DNA from: Odiellus spinosus | Lineage: Eukaryota > Arthropoda > Arachnida > Opiliones > Phalangiidae | NCBI GenBank assembly: GCA_963920705.1 | Contig: OY987234.1 | Span: 3,162,001 to 3,226,000 of the forward strand | Reading direction: 5' to 3' | Length of the DNA stretch: 64,000 nt | In this document: positions 34,448 through 46,641 of the stretch, piece by piece | How positions within the stretch are numbered: position 1 is the stretch's first letter | Layout of the letters: every line of letters begins with the position of its first letter | The notes under the pieces: model-generated | Seen by the model: only the letters and a program-made list of their open reading frames with translations | The model's database searches: none | What the model was told of the DNA's origin: nothing | Position numbers and translations under genes: made by a program

Positions 34448-35289
34448 CATTCTTTAGTAAATGGATTTCTAACTTTCCAAATCACCATTTGGATTTGGGC
34501 TTTAGAATGAAGGCCATCCAAACCCTCCATGGTTTGGAATCTTCCAAATGGTTTGGATTTTTAGAAAATTGAGTCCAGATCCTAAATTCGAAGTGAAGTT
34601 TTAACTTCATTCATTATAATAGAAAAGTGTAGCTTTTTTTTATGACATATGGAATGTGTAGAAGTGGGTTCGAAAGAAGCGGTGCCATGGATTCTAGGGG
34701 GTCTTAAAGTTTGAAAACCATTAAGCTATTTCAGCATATGGTTCTTATTTAGTTTTATCGCGCCTTCCAGATATATTTTTTAGTTAAAATAGGAATAGAA
34801 AATCACGAAACAAGTGCCGCCAAGTAATAGTAAAATCGAGGGGTGAAGCCTCCAACAATGCAGGATAAGTTCAATAAAATTCTCTCGGGCTTTCAACATT
34901 TTGCGCTGTTAAAATATTTCTCTTTCTTGGCAAAAGGATTCCCCGTGGCTACCCTTCTTTCGTCCTTATTGGAGGGCTGAGTAACTATCTCTAGTCATTA
35001 GCGTGGCCATCCGACTTTCGAACCTTCGTCTTTACAACATGTGGGGGACATTTTCTTCACTATAGAATTGAACGAAAATGTTTGAAACTCATTTTAAGTT
35101 AAATAGAAACATACAATCAATTATATTCAGAATTTCAAAACAAGATGGCTAAGCCTACAATATCCTAAAATATTCTACACTGACCAAGTAAATTTTGGAA
35201 GTTGGTCTCCTCTCCCGCTTGGCCCTTCGAGGTCTCGTGCTTTTTCCGTTATTCGTGTTTACCCGGACTTAGAATCTTCTACGCCGCAT
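34448..35289. other. Non-coding interval
   Basis: No gene seen. Short 'ccaaa..tttgg' inverted motifs cluster at 34480-34560. The rest looks unique. Confidence 0.4.
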
Positions 35290-35766
35290 AAATTAAAGGG
35301 TAAACGAAAACTGATATATCTCTTTATTGATTTTACGTTATTCTGAATCTACGTTATCGAAAACCTAACAAAAATATCAATTCTTATTTTTAAGCATCTC
35401 ATAAATATGATACGATTTAAAGGGTAAATGAAAACTGCTATATCACTTTCTTGATTTTACGTTTTTCTGAATCTACGTTATCGAAAACCTAAGAAAAATA
35501 TCAACTCTTATTTTTAAGCATCTCCTTAATATCTTAGCAGTTATTTAGCATGATGATATATATGGTTTCTCTGGGGTCATGTTGTTGAAACGGCCCCTAT
35601 TGGTCGGGTAACTACCTCGGAAATTCAAACACAGAGGCTCCATGCTTTTTTGTAGCAGACAACTAAGTCCGATCTTTAAAACCTTTTCTATCATATTTAG
35701 GAGATGCTTAAAAATAAGAGTTGATATTTTTCTTAGGTTTTCGATAACGTAGATTCAGAAAAACGT
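35290..35766. repeat. Tandem duplication plus perfect 67-bp inverted repeat
   Basis: A unit of about 120 bp is present twice in tandem (about 35295-35400 and 35421-35525). The second copy's end, 35459-35525, is the exact reverse complement of 35700-35766. The enclosed 174 bp is unique. The exact match of the inverted pair against the diverged tandem copy shows the inverted copy is the more recent. Confidence 0.9.
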
Positions 35767-35982
35767 ACACCGGCAGAGATCTTCCCTCGGAAGCTCACAA
35801 CGGCAGATAAGAAATCGGGAATATCGGGGGTGGCAGATTTTGGCATTGGGTGCTATGGGGTGCTAATGTTAATTTGACTTCGATGGATAAGAGCCATGAT
35901 TTGACACCGGCTAGGGAAGAGCGCTCTCTTTTAAGAGTACACGCGACGACTGATAAGAAATATCGCTCGTTCCAAAAGCCAG

Positions 35983-37840
35983 ATTAGATTTTCTTTTAAA
36001 ACGAAATTAAAATGTAATTAGATTTTCTTTTAAAACGAAATTAAAATGTAATTAGATTTTCTTTTAAAACGAAGTTTAAATATAATCACTATCTGGTGCG
36101 ATTTTGAGTTTCAAATTTCAAAACAACTGATTTTATTCACTCGGAAATATTTAAGAAAAAATATAACAGACGATTTTCTCCCATTGACGCTTAACATTTA
36201 ATTTCGCTTAATTATTTTTCAGGGAAAACGTGTATTGAACTGTTATTTTTCGGTATAACGCGAGTCCACTTTTTGTTTTCTTAATTTAACCCGAATTTCC
36301 ACGACTCGCAATTGAACGGAGGGTTAAAAATACTCGCTGGTTTATTGGAATGGGTATATGATCAAGGGAAATGTGTTTTTTAAAGCCCGTTTAAAGTAAC
36401 CTTCTTTTCTAACTTAGCAGACGACGCAAACCATAACAATTTGTACTTTCAAAGCTATATTGTGTGCGCAAGGGAAGAGAATTTCAAAGCGACGAATTTT
36501 AGAGCGGATAAGGTTTTTAGATAAATTTTAATACTTTCATTTTTCTTTTCATTAAAACCGTACAATGTAAATGATGATTTCCATAAGGGACCACTAATTA
36601 GTTATTAGGAGTTATAATAAAACATTATCCATGAATTAGGTTTGTTCGCTTGCAACCTAAATTAAAAATTAAAATATAAGGCATTTTTATTAACTTTAAA
36701 TACCTTGTATAAGCTAACAACATGAACGAATTGCCTCGACTAAAGTCGAGGAGTTGTAATAAAACATTATCCATGGATTAGGTTTGTTCGTTTGCAACCT
36801 AGATTAAAAATTAAAATATGGGGAATTTTTTCCCTTTAAATTCCTTGTATAAGCATTCATAAGCTAACATGAACGAATTGCCTCGACTAAAGACGAGGAG
36901 TTATAACATGGATTAGGTTTGTTCGTTTGCAACCTAAATTAAAAATTAAAATATGGGGATTTTTTATTCCCTTTAAATTCCTTGTATAAGCATTCATAAG
37001 CTAACATGAACGAATTGCCACGACTAAAGTCGAGGAGTTGCAATAAAACATTATCCATGGATTAGGTTTGTTCGTTTGCAACCTAGATTAAAAATTAAAA
37101 TATGGGGAATTTTTTCCCTTTAAATTCCTTGTATAAGCATTCATAAGCGAACATGAACGAATTGCCTTGACTAAAGTCGAGGAGTTGTAATAAAACATTA
37201 TCCGTGGATTATGTTTGTTCGTATCCATGGATTAGGTTTGTTCGTTTGCAACCTAGATTAAAAAATTAAATACGACGAATTTTTTCCCTTTAAATTCCTT
37301 GTATAAGCATTCATAAGCTAACATGAACGAATTGCCTCGACTAAAGTCGAGGAGTTACAATAAAACATTATCCATGGATTAGGTTTTTTCGTTTGCAACC
37401 TAAATTAAAAATTAAAATATGGTGAATTCCTTGTATAAGCATTCATAAGCTAACATGAACGAATTGCCTCGACTAAAGTCGAGGAGTTATAATAAAACAT
37501 TATCCATAGAAAATATTATCCAATTAAGGTATGAGATCAGATCATAGAACTTTGATTCTATGCCTAAAGCCAAAGCTAAATTAAGTAAATTTTTCTAACG
37601 AACGAAAAGTTTCGTTTTGTTTGACACGTAATCCCTGAAAAATAATTAAGCGAAATTTAATGTTAAGCGTCAATGGGAGAAAATCGTCTGTTGTTTTTTC
37701 TTAAATATATCCGAGTGAATAAAATCAGTTGTTTTGAAATTTGAAACTCTAAATCGTGCCAGATTGTGATTATATTTAAATTTCGTTTTAAAAGAAAATT
37801 TAATTGTATTTAAATTTAATGTTTTAAAAGAAAATTTAAT
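35983..37840. mobile_element. Foldback-like element with 34-bp subrepeats in the arms
   Basis: The left arm (35983-36235) and the right arm (about 37627-37840) are inverted copies. The outer part of each is made of tandem 'ttttcttttaaaacgaaatt' units (three left, two right). The inner part is a shared 'caaaacaactgattttattc' and 'gcttaacattt-aatttcgc' stretch. The middle carries a tandem array (36608-37500). No protein is encoded. Architecture is like the foldback class; the mobility is inferred. Confidence 0.65.
36608..37500 (+). repeat. Tandem array, about 130-170 bp unit, with a hairpin per unit
   Basis: Six to seven units begin 'gaggagttgtaataaaacat' (36608, 36750, 36896, 37032, 37181, 37351, 37481). 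Each ends in the palindrome CCTCGACTAAAGTCGAGG; three units carry one-base changes in it without a compensating change. Unit 5 contains an internal duplication of 'ggattaggtttgttcg'. Confidence 0.9.
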
Positions 37841-37981
37841 ATATGTCACTTTAGACATTCAAGGCCATAACATGTTTTTCTGGGTCTTTGTTCGGAAAGA
37901 CATTTTTGATATAATATCTGTCACTTCAGTCTAACACGAAAGTGTTAACTTCTATATTAAAAGACTAGCCCTTTAAAAAGT

Positions 37982-40900
37982 TGTTATACATTGGAGACGC
38001 GGATAAAAAACATAGTAATGAAAAGAAGGTTTTTTATGTAACAAAAGAGAGGAGGTCGAAGTGCAAGGGGCGATCTAGATTAAGGTATAAATATAAGAAA
38101 CAAACGCCTCGGAGAGTTAGTCTTTTTATCATATGTACAATGACAGATTAATAAACGTCAGCGCTTTTATACCTCGCCAAGTCTCCTGTCTCGTATCTCT
38201 CCCGACCCCCCCCCCCCCCCAGTTATAATATGGTGTCAGAAGTCATCCGAATTCACTAGACCTTCGGAACTCACAACAACAACAACGGATCAATAACCAT
38301 GACGGCCACAACGTTCACGGGACCACCGCCATTTCAACCAGGGAGCAGTAACCCGGTATCCGCATGGCAGGAATATAGAGAGAGTTTTAAAATCTACGCC
38401 TTAGCCGCAAAACTATCAGCAGAAGATCCGGAGGTACAAATCGCGACATTTCTACACATTCTAGGAGCACCAGGCCGGCGAATCTATACCACCTTTGATA
38501 TAGACGTACCAGACGACGAACAGCTAACCCTAGAGCGCGTGTACCACGCATTCGATCAGTACTATGCACAATTCAACAACTTAATTGCGTTCAGATACGT
38601 ATTCTTCACGACATTTCAAGGCAGTCATCAATCATTTGCAGACTTCTTAACAGACTTAAAAACGAAAGCCCGTGACTGCGAATTTGGGGAGCTAACCTCT
38701 TCACTAATCTGCACGCAAATAGTATGCGGTATCAAAAAAGAAGAAGTGAGAAAACAACTACTGGCAGAACGCAACCTCACATTAGCACATGCAACATCAG
38801 TATGCCTCGCGGACGAAACTTCCACACACCACGTGACAACCATAGCAACCCAGCACGACAAATCCGCACCAACCAACGCATCCCTAGATGACATACAAGC
38901 CATACCGCAGCCACAAGACAGAGCAGCGTTACAAAGATTCTTGGGAATGGTAAACTTCGTCGCAAAATTTTTACCCCAACACTCTACGGAAGCGGCACCA
39001 CTAAGAAATTTACTGAAGAAACACACGGCATTCGTGTGGGACGCAAACGCGGAAGAAACGTTTAAAAAACTAAAACAACTCATCACCTCGGCCCCGGTTC
39101 TCACGTTTTTCAACCCAACTCAACCAATCACGATTTCGGTGGACAGCAGTAAAATCGGGGTCGGAACTGTATTACTGCAAGAGCAGAGACCGGTAGAATA
39201 CGCTTCCACGTCATTTACGCAGACCCAGCAGAATTACGCACCAATCGAGAGGGAGCTACTGGGCATCGTGTACGCTTGCGAACGGTTCCATTACTATGTC
39301 ACGGGAACGAAGTTTACGGTTAATACAGATCACCGACCGCTGGTGTCAATAACACAAAAACCACTGCACCTGCTCTCGCCAAGACTTCAACGCTTGGTCT
39401 TAAGGCTCACAAGATACAATCCAAAAGTCGTATACGTTCCGGGCTCACAACTCTACGTGGCCGACACGTTATCACGAGCACCCAGGACAGAAAAAGACAT
39501 CGACACAGAATACTTGGAGGGACCATGCGTAGTGGTACATGCAACGACAGCTTTACCGAAAGACAAAGAACTACTATTCCAAAAGATCACGGCCAGAAAC
39601 TCTACATGCCAGACGTTGATGACGTACATAAAGCAAGGCTGGCCCAGCACAATAAATAAGCTACATATGGCAATAAAACCCTTCTGGCCCATACAAGAAG
39701 AACTACACATAAGGGATAACCTCATATATAGAGGCGAACAATTATATGTACCAGAAGAACTGCGCAAGGAAATACTCCAACAAATACATATAGCACATCA
39801 AGGCGTAACGGCATGCCTAGCGAGGGCGAAACAGCACGTATATTGGCCACAGATGACAGCGAATATAACAGAATACATCCAGGAATGTCAACGATGTCAA
39901 CAAAGACAACGCGCCAATGTACACCCACCGTTACACCCGCATAAAATACCACAGAGGCCATGGGAAGTACTCGGAGCAGACTTATTTCACATGGGAAGCA
40001 GATCTTTCATAATAATAGTGGACTACTTCTCGAAATTCGTGGAGTCACAAGAAGTGCGTACCACCACGGCGGAATCTGTAATCCAGTTCTTAAATCCCCA
40101 CTTCGCCCGACATGGCGCCCCACAGAATCTGATTTCAGACAACGGCCCTCCCTTCAATTCAAGTACATTCCACGAATTTCTACAACAATGGGGCGTCCAA
40201 CATTCAACATCAAGCCCGCATCACCCACAAGCTAACGGAATGGTTGAACGGACTATCCAGACGATAAAAAGCATGGCAATCAAGGCATATGAAGAGGGTC
40301 ACGATATACAAAGGGTATTAATGGAGTATCGATCGACGCCCATAGGCCATCTACCATCACCAGCGGAAATGCTAATGGACAGAAGGATACGAACACCTCT
40401 AACAACATCAACGACAATGCTAAAACCGCATTTCCCGACGAAACACATCAGAGACACGCTACAAGAAAGGCAAAATAACATGCTACGCAACCGGCGACCC
40501 ACGCGCGTGCCAGCACCAATGAACTTCGCAGAAGGCACCCAAATCTACCATCATATGGGTCCAAGGAAATGGGGCAAAGGAACAATCATCGACAAGGCGG
40601 AAGAACCACAATCATACAGAATACGAGTAGAAAACGGCAACATACTACGAAGGACTCGACAGCAGTTACGACCCATGCATCAACCGGGATTCAGCGCGCA
40701 ATCAGGAATAAGAAGCAAACAAACAGAAAACACCAGACCACAAAACGACCCGGTTGTAAGAACGCAACAGCAGTGGGGAATAACACCATACAAATCCGCA
40801 ACAGCCCAAACTACGAAACGCCTCACATGGGAAGGTGCGACTACGAAACGCGTCACACGGGAAGGCGCGATAAAACCTAAACTACCACCTCCGTTCCCCA

Positions 40901-41317
40901 GGGAAATACAGCCATCGGCAATTCCAGGAGCAATACCGCCATTTGCTTCAACCCAACAGAATCACAGCACCCGACCTCAACGAACAAGGAAATCCCCGCA
41001 GCGCTTACAGTATTACCACAATTTCTCAACTTTGTAAAATTATTATTTATTAGTAATTAATGGAAAAGAATGATGTTATATATTGGAGACGCGGATAAAA
41101 AACATAGTAATGAAAAGAAGGTTTTTTATGTAACAAAAGAGAGGAGGTCGAAGTGCAAGGGGCGATCTAGATTAAGGTATAAATATAAGAAACAAACGCC
41201 TCGGAGAGTTAGTCTTTTTATCATATGTACAATGACAGATTAATAAACGTCAGCGCTTTTATACCTCGCCAAGTCTCCTGTCTCGTATCTCTCCCGACCC
41301 CCCCCCCAGTTATAATA
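37982..41317 (+). mobile_element. Young Gypsy-type LTR retrotransposon
   Basis: LTRs at 37982-38230 and 41074-41317 differ by one substitution and by poly-C length. A 5-bp target duplication AAAGT flanks the element (37977-37981 and 41318-41322). The near-identical LTRs mean a recent insertion. After the 5' LTR comes a primer-binding-like TGGTGTCAGAAG. One long frame of 912 codons (38299-41037) carries, in order, a gag-like part, RNase H (NTDHRPL) and integrase with its zinc-binding and catalytic-core motifs. The set of pol domains is not complete, so I read it as a broken, non-autonomous copy with about one break, even though its ends look whole. Confidence 0.92.
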
Positions 41318-41322
41318 AAAGT

Positions 41323-42370
41323 GATTCAGTCAAATCTGTACATTTTTACCAGTGCCCTTTAAACCCAATTAAAATGATTTTTTTCATCATTTTTGATGTT
41401 AATAGCTACTGCAGCCGCACTTGATTCAGTCAAATCTCTACATTTTTACCATTGGCCTTTAAACCCAATTAAAATTAATTTATTCATCTTGAAAGAAAAA
41501 AAAGAAAACGAAGAGAAAAGGAGTTACGGCTATGGCCAGTGTGTCGTGGTTTGTTCAAGGTTGTTTCGACTTCTCGTGGAGAACCCTGTATTTTGTTATT
41601 ATTTTTGTAGTTTAGAGGTGGATTGAAAAGGGACTAGTACGTCCGAATGCTCTCCGAAAAAGTTTAGTTAATAAACTGTTTCTTCAAACCATGCAGTAGC
41701 TGCCTCGAAAATGATTTTAGTATTATTATAAATAATTCATCATGGTCAACAAATTTTGTGTGAAGGTTTTTTCATTATTTACCTTATCCAGATTATCAAA
41801 TGAACTAAGCCTATTTTCTTTTCTTTGTGAGTTTACATTGTGTACCACTCCGCCTAAATTCTTTTCCAGTCAAGCCTATCACTCAAAAATACTATAACAA
41901 TGAATTCAGTCTGAATCTAATCTAAAATATTCTCCATTTTCGAATTTTTCTTGCTTAGACATAAGCTGACATCTCCTGGCCCTAAAAACAAGTAACTTTT
42001 CAGTCTAAAAACACTTTCACTTTCCTCCCTTGGTGGCGCAACGATCTGGAGTTTAGAAAACCAGCGCAAAAGGGTAATTTTCACAAAAACATGACGCGGT
42101 AAAACCTAAGAGGATATAGGGCTGAAGGAGACTTGGACTGCCTGTTTTCCCATTGAAATGCACTTACCGCTTTCTGGCCTCTAGCTAATACCTTCACCCT
42201 CGTTTTCCCCTTCGTTCTGGACTCGTGGTACTTTCACGCACCCATACTTTGGTGCATGTCGTACACTCGTCATTATAGGCAAGAGCGGAGAATTCGTGAT
42301 AATTTTGATTTTCTTTTATCAAAGGTTTAAGGCGGTCTCGTTACTCTATTCGCATTATAGCCGAATGTTA
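41323..42370. other. Non-coding interval with short direct repeats
   Basis: A block 'ttcagtcaaatct-tacattt' with 'aaacccaattaaaat' occurs twice (41326-41375 and 41425-41480). 41660-41730 is the inverted relative of 19900-19985. No gene recognised. Confidence 0.5.
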
Positions 42371-42374
42371 TAGT

Positions 42375-42665
42375 AACGCTCCCTTCATTTCTAAGTAAAC
42401 TATTCTTAGAGATAAAGAAAAGAGTAGGTTTATACGCGCTGCCAAATTAAGGAGAACTACGGAGAGTGAACCAGCTGCGGGCAAAAGGTCGCCAAACGTG
42501 ATGGTCAGTGCGCGTAAAGCAAGGCCCTCAATATCCCTATAAATTAACAATAAATAAGGATAACGGCTATAGTAAGTTTGTACGCGCTGCTAACTGTGGC
42601 GGAAAGACGGCAGGCTACCTAGAATCGAAACCTTCTTGTAAATTAACACCCCCTGCTGAGAGAAT
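42375..42665 (+). repeat. Dispersed repeat with a copy at 52640-52910
   Basis: From 'atttctaagtaaactattct' through 'gtgaaccagctgcgggc' and 'accccctgctgagagaatc'. The second copy, same strand, differs by scattered substitutions and a short gap. No open frame is conserved in both. Confidence 0.8.
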
Positions 42666-42699
42666 CACCGAAAATACTCAGAAATTACGCGGATCACGT

Positions 42700-43550
42700 G
42701 GTATACCACTTTGATGAAGGTGGAAAACGACCTTGTACTACCATTTTTCTCGCGCTTTACGGACCCGATGTCATGAGAAGGATATTTTGTAGCGAATTTC
42801 GTCCTGTATATAAACGGTCCGTGGGTCGCGTGAGTGTCTCACCAAGCACTGGCCCAAACTTGGGATCTAAGAGAAGGCGGTCGAAATCTCCTTCACCTCT
42901 ATATCCTCCTGTGTAAAACGCTCATTACTCCGTAAAAAATGAACTAAGAAACATAATTTAAATTTCATTCGATTTCTGAATGTGTGTTCTACACTTATAA
43001 TGAGATCAAAAAAACTTCCCGAGCCGAAATTTCTAGTGAGAAATCCAGTCAAACCTAGGCTACAATCGGAGCTTAATTTCAAATACCAAGTTAATTAAAA
43101 AAATTAAAGTTTCTTGAACAGAAGTTCCGATAATCTTTAAAGAAGAAAATAAAAGCTACATTATCAAAATATATCCAGCCGTTCTCTAAAAAAACCGACA
43201 TTAAGCACCCCACTTTTCGGCTTTTCACGCATCTTCAAATTTAAAATTAAATATAAAGATTGATTAAAAGTTTCCTTGAACAAATCTTGCGCATTTAGAT
43301 TAAGATCAATAAGGAAAAGAACGAAATGGTCTGACGTACCTAAAAGCTGTGATAAATGCTACTAAATTGCCTGATTTATCTATTATTCGTACAGTTTCCC
43401 CATAACTTGACGAGCACTATAAATATAACAATGATAAAACTGCTTATATATTTAGGAAAAAGTCCCTATGAACAGAATAACGCGTACTATAAATATAATA
43501 ACATAAATTTTCTTTTAAAATCCCAATAAACCGAATACCGCCAATTGGGC
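42700..43550. other. Non-coding interval
   Basis: Small open frames on both strands but no domain, splice pattern or repeat family recognised. Confidence 0.4.
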
Positions 43551-43554
43551 TACA

Positions 43555-43870
43555 TTTTAAAATTCTTTCGCCTGAATGGGATTCGGTCGAATAGTATTGT
43601 GGTCGAATGGGAAATGACTCGTTTGCAAGCCATACCATAGTTACTATCTTATACTTGGGGAAATATCTGTCTTTAGGATTCTTTGCTTTGGGATCTCTTA
43701 AATTTCTGTGCGTAGGGATCCTATCGAATGGGATATTTCGGTTCATTGTAATTCAGTCTATTGAAATTCTGTTGAATGGGAAATTTCGGTCCATTAAGAT
43801 TCTGTTGAATGCTAAATTTCACCCCATAGTGATTCTGTCTAAGGGTATATTTTGGTCCATTGTCCAATGG
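43555..43870 (+). repeat. Degenerate tandem repeat (gaatgggaaatttcggtcca)
   Basis: About ten units of 25-32 bp built on 'gaatgggatatttcggtcca' and 'ttctgttgaatg'. Similar decayed units are at 15455 and 51560-51730, so this is a family of short-unit repeats scattered in the genome. Confidence 0.7.
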
Positions 43871-43910
43871 AGCATTCCGGACGGTTTATTTCCATTAGGT
43901 CGAAAAATAT

Positions 43911-44070
43911 GTGATCGAATTCGATCAAATTTATTTTCAAATGATCGAATTCGATCAAATTTATTTTAAAATGATCGAATTCGATCAAATTTATTTTAAA
44001 ATGATCGAATCGAATTCGATCAAATTTATTTTAAAATGATCGAATCGAATTCGATCAAATTTATTTTATA
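43911..44070 (+). repeat. 30-35 bp tandem repeat around GATCGAATTCGATC
   Basis: Five units of atgatcgaattcgatcaaat then ttattttaaa; the last two have an extra 'cgaat'. The core GATCGAATTCGATC is a perfect palindrome. Related 'gatcga' strings occur at 1880-2010, 44160-44210 and 47770-47890. Confidence 0.9.
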
Positions 44071-44372
44071 CTCGTTTTAACTTTTGGTCCATTTGATCGA
44101 ATTTCAATTGATCGAGGTTATAGTATTTAAAATACTATTGTAGTAGAATTACCATCTTTAAGGTTTGTTCGCATTTGATCGAACCTAAAATGATCGAACG
44201 CCGTTTAAAAAGGGTGGGGTCCAAAAATCCCCCTAGACATATTACCCCAAAAGTATTTGTCGGATAAAATACCCAATCAAAAGAAAAAAAATCCCCCATC
44301 AAAAGAAAAAATCCCCATCGCCATTAACAAATATTTAAAAGATAAAGGTTAAGTTAAAGGTTTTTGTGTTAA

Positions 44373-44447
44373 CCGCCGTGATCCGGTAGCAGAATGGTAA
44401 GCATAGACGGCTGTTAACCAGAAGATAGGGAGTTAAAGCCTACTTTC
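44373..44447 (+). repeat. tRNA-derived sequence (Asn-GTT-like), probable SINE head
   Basis: 'ggtagcagaatggtaagcat', then CTGTTAA at the anticodon-loop place (GTT), then 'gggagttaaagcct' as a decayed B-box. It matches 2761-2833 over most of its length but has a different anticodon triplet. Stems are mispaired in the same positions, so both descend from one tRNA-derived repeat. Confidence 0.5.
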
Positions 44448-44475
44448 TCATAATTATGGTACTAATTATTGAATT

Positions 44476-45079
44476 TGTTGATATTGTCAGTATAACCCAA
44501 TATTACACAATCAGTATAAACCAATATTGCACAATAATTCACAAGCCTATGGAAAACTCGCGGTTTCGCCATCACCCCTAAAAACCCAGGAGAAACCGAG
44601 GATTGCACTATCAAGCTCCAACCCTATGAACTGTAAAATAGCCACGGGAAGGAACCAGGATTGCGCCACGAAACTCAATACCGGACAGCGGCTTCCCCCC
44701 CGATTGCGACACGAAACACAATGCCGGACAGCGGCTTCTCTCCCGATTGCACCACGAAAGACAAGACGAGGAAGCCCCAAAGAAGGACCGCTCGCGGGAT
44801 ATAAAAAGGCAGATCGCTGACTAGAAGGGACAACTTTCGCTTCCGCTCTCAGCTTGGTAGGAACTAGGTTGAAATACCAGCCCTACCAATAAGGAGTTTA
44901 GTATAAGCTGTAAAAGCTGTTAGTTAGAGATAATTCTCTATAGTCAGTCGGGCCGTATTCCCGAGTAGAGGTATCGCTTTAAATATAATTAATAATTGAG
45001 TTGTGTTCACTTTATATTCGAACCATAATAAAACTACTGAAAGTCTGATTTAATCTCGTCGTAAATCGCACGCCTGACA
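44476..45079 (+). mobile_element. Solo or 5' LTR-like segment, family undecided
   Basis: A stretch with the parts of an LTR: near 44650-44760 direct repeats of about 45 bp sharing 'gccggacagcggcttc', a TATA box (atataaaaaggc, about 44800), an AATAAAA signal near 45030, and an end 'cctgaca' followed by 'actggtggaggcgctgg', which could be a primer-binding region. The left limit (TGTTGATATTG) is a guess. No gag or pol follows directly, so it is a broken remnant. Age cannot be judged from one LTR. Confidence 0.45.
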
Positions 45080-45257
45080 ACTGGTGGAGGCGCTGGTCTC
45101 GTTCGTACCGCGCTCTTTGCACTACTTGCCGATGAATGTCGCCTCTGTCGCTGTAGAAAACACCCTCGATATCCCTCTCTCGTCAGGCTCTTCTTCCAAC
45201 TTTTTTAAGAATCATTAAGCATACGATATCCTATCATTTGATGTGTCATAGATTAAA

Positions 45258-46641
45258 ATGACTTCAGCTACGCATGGCGTGCATATATGCACCATCGGTC
45301 GTAGGGCAGAAAATTGAAATCCAGCGCCACTTTTTAAACGGATAATTTTACCAACACATCTACAGACGAACTAAAAGAATATTTTGAATACGAGCTGGCT
45401 TCATAAATTCAATCGATATTCTCAAATGGATTCTTGCGTAAAACAGCTAAGTCAAACCTTTTAAAGGAACTGGACAAAATCGAATCACCAATTAACAAAG
45501 TTACCGTGAACTTCAAAGATCGAATTCGTAATTGATGGTGTACATTTATTGTACAAAGTTATATGGCACCGACCTTCCACTTATTCAAATATTTTTGATC
45601 AACATGTACCGCACCTGAAATATCACTATGGATCGAATACGATCATCATTGTTGTATTGGACGAATACGATCAAGAATACACAAGAACTAAGTCGGAAGA
45701 GCATTTTAAGAGAGCTAAAAATATTCCAGATATAGTTATACAATTTCCTCAAAGCGATTTTCTATCTAATTTAAAAAACAAAAGGTCAATCATGAAGGAA
45801 CTCTCCAAAGTATTGAAGATGGCCAATTTACGTGTTGTCCATGATCCCTCTGACGGTATTGAGCACTAGTCTGAAAATTTAATGAAAGAAAAACTTCGTA
45901 TTTGTCGTTGCAGATAACACCGACATAATTGTTTTGCTAATTTACCATTGTAAACAAGAAGGCATTTCATGGTTCGACTCGGGAAAGGTTCCTCGTATGA
46001 CAAATTCAAAGATATATCTTCTTTGAAGAAAAAAGGGATCGGGCTAAAATATTGCCTTTTATCCATGCCTTTGAGGTTGTGACACTACGGCATCTTACCA
46101 CAAGAAAGGGAAGAACAACTCCTTAAAGCTTTTCATTGCTCATCCAGATTTGATTGAAACAGCAATGATATTCAACGAATGTAAATCTGATCGTCAAGGG
46201 CTTATTAAAGCTGGGAAAATAATAACACTTTTATGGTGCAAATTCACGAACCAAATCATTTAATGAGCACCGATATTTTATGTACAACAAATTCGTTTCG
46301 AAACAACTTCTGTAAAACTCATTTGAACGCTTCACTTCCTCCAACATCGCAAGCCTCAAAACGTCATATTGAAAGGGTATACTAACAAACGCAAGATTGG
46401 CTAGGAAATCACTTAGTTGTGGGGTTGGAAAAGGAGCGGACAAATATTGCAACCAAAAGAGCCTGCTCCTTTGAGGATTTTGATCTAATATTCTGTTGAT
46501 ACAAAGCCTAATTTTGTACATATCGTAAATATGGCGAATTGTTCGACCATGTGCAGTGAATGTAACGGAATTGCTTGTCACAATGCCTTCAAAGAAAACG
46601 ATGAAGGAAATGAAGATGGGTCAGATTACGATGAAATGTGA
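45258..46641 (+). pseudogene. Degenerate gene of an unnamed invertebrate family with PIN/FEN-like motifs
   Basis: Recognisable blocks in order: FVIDGVHLLYKVIW (45525-45575), a 106-codon open stretch (45549-45869) with VVLDEYD, TRTKSEEHFKRA and FLSNLKNKRS; then VVADNTDIIVLLIYH (about 45898-45945); an HAF.gCDTT-like region (about 46060-46100); DLIETAMIFNECKSD; LPPTSQASKRHIERVY (about 46340-46380) followed by QTQDWLG; and a Cys-rich end CSECNGIACHN before an acidic tail. This block order recurs in uncharacterised multicopy proteins of arthropods and cnidarians. The spaced aspartates (DG, DEYD, DNTD, GCD) look like a PIN/FEN nuclease fold, which is my inference. The frame changes several times and stops interrupt it, for example in the LPPTS part, so it is not functional here. 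The upstream start (ATG 45258) is uncertain. Confidence 0.6.

Noticed and set aside
38299-41037. A 912-codon host gene
   Set aside because: It lies between near-identical LTRs with a target duplication and carries RNase H and integrase motifs, so it belongs to a Gypsy-type element.
43911-44070. CRISPR-like array of 30-bp repeats
   Set aside because: The units are adjacent without distinct spacers, and the genome is eukaryotic with introns and arthropod telomere repeats.
44527-44820. A 97-codon plus-strand gene
   Set aside because: The frame overlaps an opposite-strand frame and is made of direct repeats upstream of a TATA box; it fits the promoter part of an LTR-like segment.
46231-46581. 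A minus-strand 116-codon gene
   Set aside because: It is the shadow of the plus-strand PIN-like pseudogene, whose LPPTSQASKRH block lies in the same place.
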